Shown one piece after another: positions 58,779 to 64,000 of a stretch of 64,000 nucleotides of DNA (positions within the stretch are counted from its first letter, which is position 1; each line of letters opens with the position of its first letter). The notes under the pieces were generated by a model. It saw only the letters and a program-made list of their open reading frames with translations. It was not told the origin of the DNA and made no database searches. The DNA lies in assembly GCA_019055375.1 (NCBI GenBank), contig JAHQIW010003873.1, positions 1 to 64,000 of the forward strand, written 5' to 3'. A program made the position numbers and the translations under genes. The stretch is from Parelaphostrongylus tenuis (lineage: Eukaryota > Nematoda > Chromadorea > Rhabditida > Metastrongylidae).

Positions 58779-60795
58779 TACCATATAAGTACTGAAGTTC
58801 TGAGGCGTGCATCTATTACAGTAAGCTCCGACAAGCCGAGATGCGACGGGGCAGTTGACGCATAGAAATAATGTTTTTCATATGATAGTTAAGATCTCAT
58901 TTCGAAACTGTTTAGTAATCTTCGCATCCCTTGCATAGATTGAGACACATGAATAACAATTGTATGTGACAGCATTCAGGATCTCAAAAGCGTGAGTGCT
59001 CTTATAACGGTACGCTTTTCTGTCCCACAAGCTACGCTCAAATCGGAGACTTTACATTCGAGACAAGCTGGTCTCTTGAAAATCAGCGGTACTTTACTTA
59101 CCAGTGAGTACTGGAAGGGTAGAGAGCTTTGCAAATTTATAGAAGACACTTTTCGCTGTAGCATATATACAGATGTTAGTGTATTTCGCATAGAAATGCT
59201 TAAAGCTCTGGCGATGTTGAATTCCTGTCGGTTGAGCCATGCATCCGTCTTCAGCGGTCGCTGTCGTCACTTATAGATTGCGATCTTGTCATTTTAGTAC
59301 TAATCGTTTATTTTCTGTTCTCATGATATCCGTTACTTGAAAAGCTCATCACACTGTAGAGGAGCTTACGACTTCGGCGGTGGATCAATTCCTTATGGGT
59401 TCTCTATGACCCGTCAAAAGTGATGGCTTCTAGTCCATGTCTATTATCGCCCACTATAATTCTGACATGTATAACATGTGTTGTTGTTGAGTGTTGATGT
59501 GTTGTTGTTCAAGAAAGTATACCTTTACGACATAGGCAATTAAGGCCAAATCTGCTTGCTGTTTGTCGTCTATGAGCTCTTCACTAGAATCACTCTCAAC
59601 ATGACTGGCAGAACACTGTACGAAGGAAAGCCATGCGAACAAGCAGGTTTTCGCAAAGAATGTTGTGGCGCAGGGCAACTGAGTGGTCGTGGCGCACTTT
59701 TATGGTGGAGGTTTTCTGCTGAATACCTCCTATCGTCCAGCCTCTTGGTGATCATGGACTTTTGCGCACGATTGATTGATTGATGAATTGATTGAGGTTG
59801 GTATAGACATCAGTGATGTAGTCGCTATAGACAACAACATGAAATATATACATATCGCAGTGGTGATATACCAATAATATAGGCGTCATGACGATATAGA
59901 ACTATGTAACGATAACAAGAGATGAAGAGTGTGAATGAAGTGAACTAGGACTGCGAGGCTTGACTAGGCCGCGGACCTCAGGATGCAGTTATGGTTGCCC
60001 CGAGCAAGACCTATGCATCGAGGGTGGGAGCCAGTGGGTAAATATATATGTTAGAATTATACTGGGAGATTATCGACATTGGCTGGAAGCCATCCCTGGT
60101 GGTGGGTCAGACAGAACTCATAAGGAATTCGTCCTCCGCCGAAGTCGCAAGTCCCGCTTACAGTGCAATGAGCTTTTCAAGTAACTGATATTTTGAGAAC
60201 AGAAACGAAACAACTTGTAGTAAAATGATAAGATCGCAATCTATAAGTGACAAGAGCGACCGCTGAAGACGAATGTATGGCGAAACTGACAGGAATTGAC
60301 CAAGGCCAGAGCTTTAAGCATTTAAATGTGAAATACACTAACATCTGTATGTATGCTACGGAAAAAAGGGCTTCCTATAAATCCGCAAAAATCTCAACCC
60401 TTCCAGTGCTTATTTGTGAGGAAAGTACCGTTGATTTTCGACAGACCAGCTTCGTCACGAGTTTTAATCCTCATCGATTTTAGCATATTTTGTGGAAAGA
60501 AGAGTGTGACATTATAAGATAATTTATGCTTTTGAGATGCTGATTGCTGTCAGGTACAATTGTTTTTCATGTGTTCATTTTTCATATCCATAGAAACAAT
60601 GAGAAGATTATTGAGTGTTTTTAAAATAGAGATCTTGACTATCACTTGTAAAGAGAGACCAGTTAACACCCTAATTCCTCAGATACCAAATACACTGTTT
60701 TTTAAGCACCAACTGCCGCGTCGCACTTCGGCTTGTCGGGGCTTACCGTGATGGATGTGCGTCGCAGAAGTCTAGTATTTATATGATAAATTATA
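58779..60795. mobile_element. Fold-back element with arms of about 700 bp
   Basis: The left arm (about 58,779-59,475) and right arm (about 60,042-60,795) are inverted copies along nearly their whole length. Matching blocks include GCTCCGACAAGCCGAGATGC, AAGCTGGTCT, AAATCAGCGGTACTTT, CAGATGTTAGTGTATTTCGC and ATAGATTGCGATCTTGTC with their reverse complements on the right. The loop of about 565 bp holds an RTE fragment. There is no transposase. The whole could form a very large hairpin. Confidence 0.85.
59515..59670 (+). pseudogene. RTE reverse transcriptase fragment in fold-back loop
   Basis: Reads across frames as DIGN, then LLFVVYELFTRITLNMTGRT and LYEGKPCEQAGFRK, matching the GNYRPICLLSV to EQAGFRK region of RTE elements. 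About 50 codons only. Confidence 0.75.
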
Positions 60796-60892
60796 TGAGT
60801 ACGGATTTTTTGATTAGGAGGCTACAAAAGAAAAACCGTTCTCTTCAAGTGTTTTCTCAGGACTACAGCTCTAATTTAAATACACCTGACAA

Positions 60893-61050
60893 TTATATTT
60901 GAGCCACGCATCTCAGAGGTCTGTTAAACGGGCTAACTTGAAGAGCCCGACACACGTGTTTTGATCTTGCGATCTTGTCAGTCGCCCAGTTACTCTTCTG
61001 CCTTTATAGCCAATCCTTTGTGCCCGCTCGAGTCCCCACACTATGAATGA
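60893..61050 (+). repeat. Dispersed repeat, copy 2
   Basis: Homologous to 44,850-45,010 (TTTGAGCCACGCATCTCAG and TTTTGATCTTGCGATCTTGT blocks). Function unknown. Confidence 0.65.
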
Positions 61051-61064
61051 AAGCGAAACCTATC

Positions 61065-61278
61065 CTATTCGCTGGAGAAAAATTTTTCATAGGACTGTTG
61101 ATGAAAAATTCGTATGCTAATAATTAAGACTGTAGCACAACGTCGTCGGTTTTCGAAAAGGACTTTTCTGACATTGCTGCGAGAGGATATTTCTTGGCTT
61201 CAGACGCGCATATTTCTCGCCGGACGGCTCCTTCTTAGCACTATTAGTAATCATTCAATAGCGTAATCAAATTTTACT
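61065..61278. repeat. MITE half interrupted by RTE insertion
   Basis: The reverse complement matches 58,530-58,750 (ATTACGCTATTGAATGATTA, GTCTGAAGCCAAGAAATATC blocks) and stops exactly where the RTE 5' end begins at 61,279. Confidence 0.65.
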
Positions 61279-64000
61279 TGAACGCTGTGCCTATATCCTA
61301 AAAAAGCCGCTTCTCGAAAACGCAGAAAGTGAAATATGCCGCAGCGCAGCTGGTAATCAGTCGAATGCCCACGTGCGTGCAACGAGGTCTAGTGCGAATT
61401 CATATAGGTGCTGGCTGCGGCAACCAGTGAACTGTGACTCAGTGATCAGTTTTAGGAAGTATGAACGCGTACAACGGATTTTCCTCATTGAGGGATGCCG
61501 CCCGGGTAGTCACGAGGGATTGTGGCGCATCCTCAGGTGATGTATAGTAAGACTCAACGCAAACCAAAAGCGATCATGTGCGCTTCAAAGACGCAGGTGG
61601 ATCTAGAGGATGAGCTTGTGCAGCGCCGACTTAACAAAACTCTATTTCTACGAATCAAGTCGTCTAAAAGCCAGCGTATAGGGGCTGGGAAGTACATGGG
61701 ATGCGGTTAGGAGTCACCTCAAACAAATAGGCTCTTTCCACTTCTGCGAGAGAGACTGGCAAGCTACTTGTGAGTACCCAGCCCCCGTGTTTAGAGAATA
61801 GGAAGCTATACTTTGGATACAATGCTGCTAAAACCGGCAAAAAAAATAAGCCTCATTCCCCTGATCCCGAAAAGCCCGTGGTATGGCAGCGAGAGATAGG
61901 AAGAGTAGGGAGAGGCTGCTAAAATTTCAGAGTCAAACTAGGCCGCCAAAATTGAAACTCACTAAAATGACGATCTGCACCTTTACTGCAAGAACACTTG
62001 GTCACGAATCCGCTATGGAAGCTGTATTAATTCAGGTGAGAAGGATATGGTAGTACGTTATTGGCCTGGCAGAGACGAGAAGGCGCACCCCTTCCATGCT
62101 GTTTACTAGAGAAGAACTGCTTCTTGGGACATGCGGGTGCTGGCGGCGTTGGCGTAGCTGTCAAATCGAGTTTGACCGTGAACATCGATTCATTTGAACA
62201 ACTAACATCCCGTATCGGACCATTGCGGTTGAAAGGAGGTAGCTCAATACCGGCTTTGACCATCTTCGTTGCTTACCCATCAACATCAAGCTATGACGAG
62301 GACCTACGGGCTAGAATTGAATGAACAGGGCAAAAGGCTATCTGAGCTTATCATGACGGCCCGAACCACCCAGATAACAATTCCAAAAGCCTCACTCACA
62401 GCGAAGGACGTGGAAGTCTCCCAATATAAAGTACCTTAACGAAATAGACCACATCTTAGTAAGCCAAAGGTTCTGCCTACCAATGCCGCTGTTGTTCATA
62501 AGTTCTGTACGAGATCAGAATATCGCTTTCTTCTAAGCAAATATTCGATTTTCGCGAAAAGGAGAAAAAGCAGCTAAATTCAAACAGCGAACTCAGAGAA
62601 CTACCATAAACTAGGAAGTATTTAAATCATTAGTCGGCTCTTGGAAAGATAAAGTTGCCGACAATATCGGCGAAGAATAGGACCGGTTGGTATAGCGCTT
62701 GCGCTATGAAAGCCGGGAGCCTCAAAGTAACGAAAAGGCGCTTGTCTCCGCTGACACTCGTGCCGAAACGTCAACGTGGAACCGCACAAGCTACAAGCAA
62801 CTGAAACCTTACCCCGAACTGGCGAAACGCTGCAGAGAAGCGATAAAAAGAGATCTCAAAGAGAGGAGAGCAGCAGTCACTGCAGAAGCAGCAGAAGCTG
62901 GGAAGAGCACTCGCAAAGCCCAGCGAGACTTCGCCAATTGGAAGGCGAAGATGATTGTTCTCCGATGTTTTGACGGAACATCTGCAGCTTCCGGAAGGGC
63001 ACTGGAGGAAATCATCAACCAGTACTACTCGGATCTCCTCGCAAACCACGACTACTCAAAGTCATATAAATTTGAAGAGTATGAATCTGTCGCTATACCA
63101 ATCCTTCTTTCCAAAGTCCGACATGAAATATCGTTGGTGTTAAAAGGATAACACCACGTCCAGACAGGATTAGACCAGAACATCTGAAGAACTCCCGCTA
63201 ATTCTCATCAACACTCTGTGTCGCCTCATCACTCGTTACCTGTCAGAATTCAATGTTCTCACTCAACGAAAAATCAACAAGACCTTGTTGTTGTTCAAAA
63301 AGGGAGACCTTTCATAGGCAATTCTCGCCCAATCCGCTTGCTGTCCGTTGGCGATAAACTCTTCACTCGAGTCATGCTAAACAGGATTGACAAAACACTG
63401 GAGGAAAGGTAGCCATGAGAACAGGCAGGGTTCCGAAAAGGATTTAGTACTATAGACCATATACACACGATTACGATGCTCACTGAAGTTTCACGAGAGC
63501 ACAAAATACCACTCTGTCTCTCTTTCAGCGATTCAGAGGAAGCCTTTGATTCAGTGGAAACAGAAGCAGTTATAGAGGCTCTGGCTAACCAGTGCGTACC
63601 TACTCGGTACCTAAAGATCCTTCGTGAGCTATACAAAGATTTCACGACCAAAATATCTCCATTATACAACATTATCAACATTGACGTAAGAAGAGGGGTT
63701 CGACAAGGCGATACAGTTTTACCAAAACCATTCACTGCCACCATACAAAACGTCATGCGAACATTAGAGTGGAAAGATATGGGAGTGAAAATTGACGGTC
63801 GACAATTAAATCATCTTCGCTTTGCTGACAATATCGTTCTCACAACACCAAACATCAGCCAAACGGAGCGAAGTTGACCGATTTCGATAACGCCTATAGA
63901 AAGATTGGTCTTCAACTAAATCTAACGAAAATGATGTTCATGAGGAACGCATAAGTTTTGAGCCATCAACGCTCAGCGGAACGAAAATCTCCGAATGCCC
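61279..64000 (+). mobile_element. RTE-clade retrotransposon, second copy, runs off window
   Basis: Shares its 5' end and leader with the copy at 51,482. The endonuclease starts at MTICTFTARTL (about 61,966), with the LLGTCG and PLRLKGGSSIPALTIFVAY blocks. The coding region is broken by frameshifts and an internal deletion near 62,320. The 3' end is outside the window. Confidence 0.88.
62699..64000 (+). pseudogene. RTE reverse transcriptase region, second copy, broken
   Basis: Linker 62,699-63,150 (open for 150 codons, with RREAIKRDLKERRAAVTAE-like charged helices), then FKKGRPFIGNSRPIRLLSVG, EEAFDSVETEAVIEAL, VRRGVRQGDTVLPK and LRFADNIVLTTPNIS. The catalytic FADD is FADN. Frame changes occur near 63,150, 63,320 and 63,410, and a stop near 63,875. 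Confidence 0.88.

Noticed and set aside
1..64000. Prokaryotic features (operons, Shine-Dalgarno sites, CRISPR arrays, attachment sites)
   Set aside because: Spliced nuclear gene, SINEs and RTE elements show eukaryotic DNA; no spaced direct-repeat array of CRISPR type was seen.

Overview
This is eukaryotic DNA, almost certainly from a nematode. One gene is recognisable exon by exon. It has many short introns (55-145 bp) with TTTCAG-like acceptors, a splice acceptor placed directly before its ATG (a likely spliced-leader site), and RTE and mariner relics of the kind common in strongylid worms. A hookworm-like species is my inference; nothing in the window proves a species.

Layout. From 1 to 4.3 kb lies repeat-rich intergenic DNA: tRNA-derived SINEs and an isolated inverted piece of RTE leader. 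From 4,375 to 29,626 (+) there is one importin-7/8-like nuclear import receptor gene, which I resolved into 29 exons and about 1,080 codons. Its introns fall into two classes. Most are minimal. Six exceed 1.4 kb (introns 1, 4, 10, 18, 23 and 25), and intron 12 (1.06 kb) is intermediate. The large ones carry SINEs, a reverse-strand RTE fragment, a mariner fragment, AT microsatellites and an inverted-repeat (MITE-like) element. Four points in the otherwise intact gene break the reading frame or splice rules (7,141, 11,017, 17,582-17,587 and 29,455). They look like small sequence errors or early decay.

From 29.8 to 51.4 kb the DNA is mostly non-coding: SINEs, RTE and mariner debris, a 60-bp tandem repeat and a poly-G tract. 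A few stretches still look exonic, the best being a three-exon minus-strand gene model at 50,163-50,780 with consistent phases. From 51.48 to 64 kb transposons dominate. There is one nearly full-length dead RTE element (51,482-54,935), a mariner-like relic (55.9-56.8 kb), a MITE, and a roughly 2-kb fold-back element with arms of about 700 bp that hold an RTE fragment in the loop. A second dead RTE copy starts at 61,279, inside a MITE, and runs off the window.

The window therefore holds one confident cellular gene, one or a few candidate genes, and a layered record of transposition (SINE, RTE, mariner, MITE, fold-back). I found no operon, CRISPR array, or any cellular gene other than the importin that I can assign to a known family. 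Exon joins and element boundaries were read by eye.
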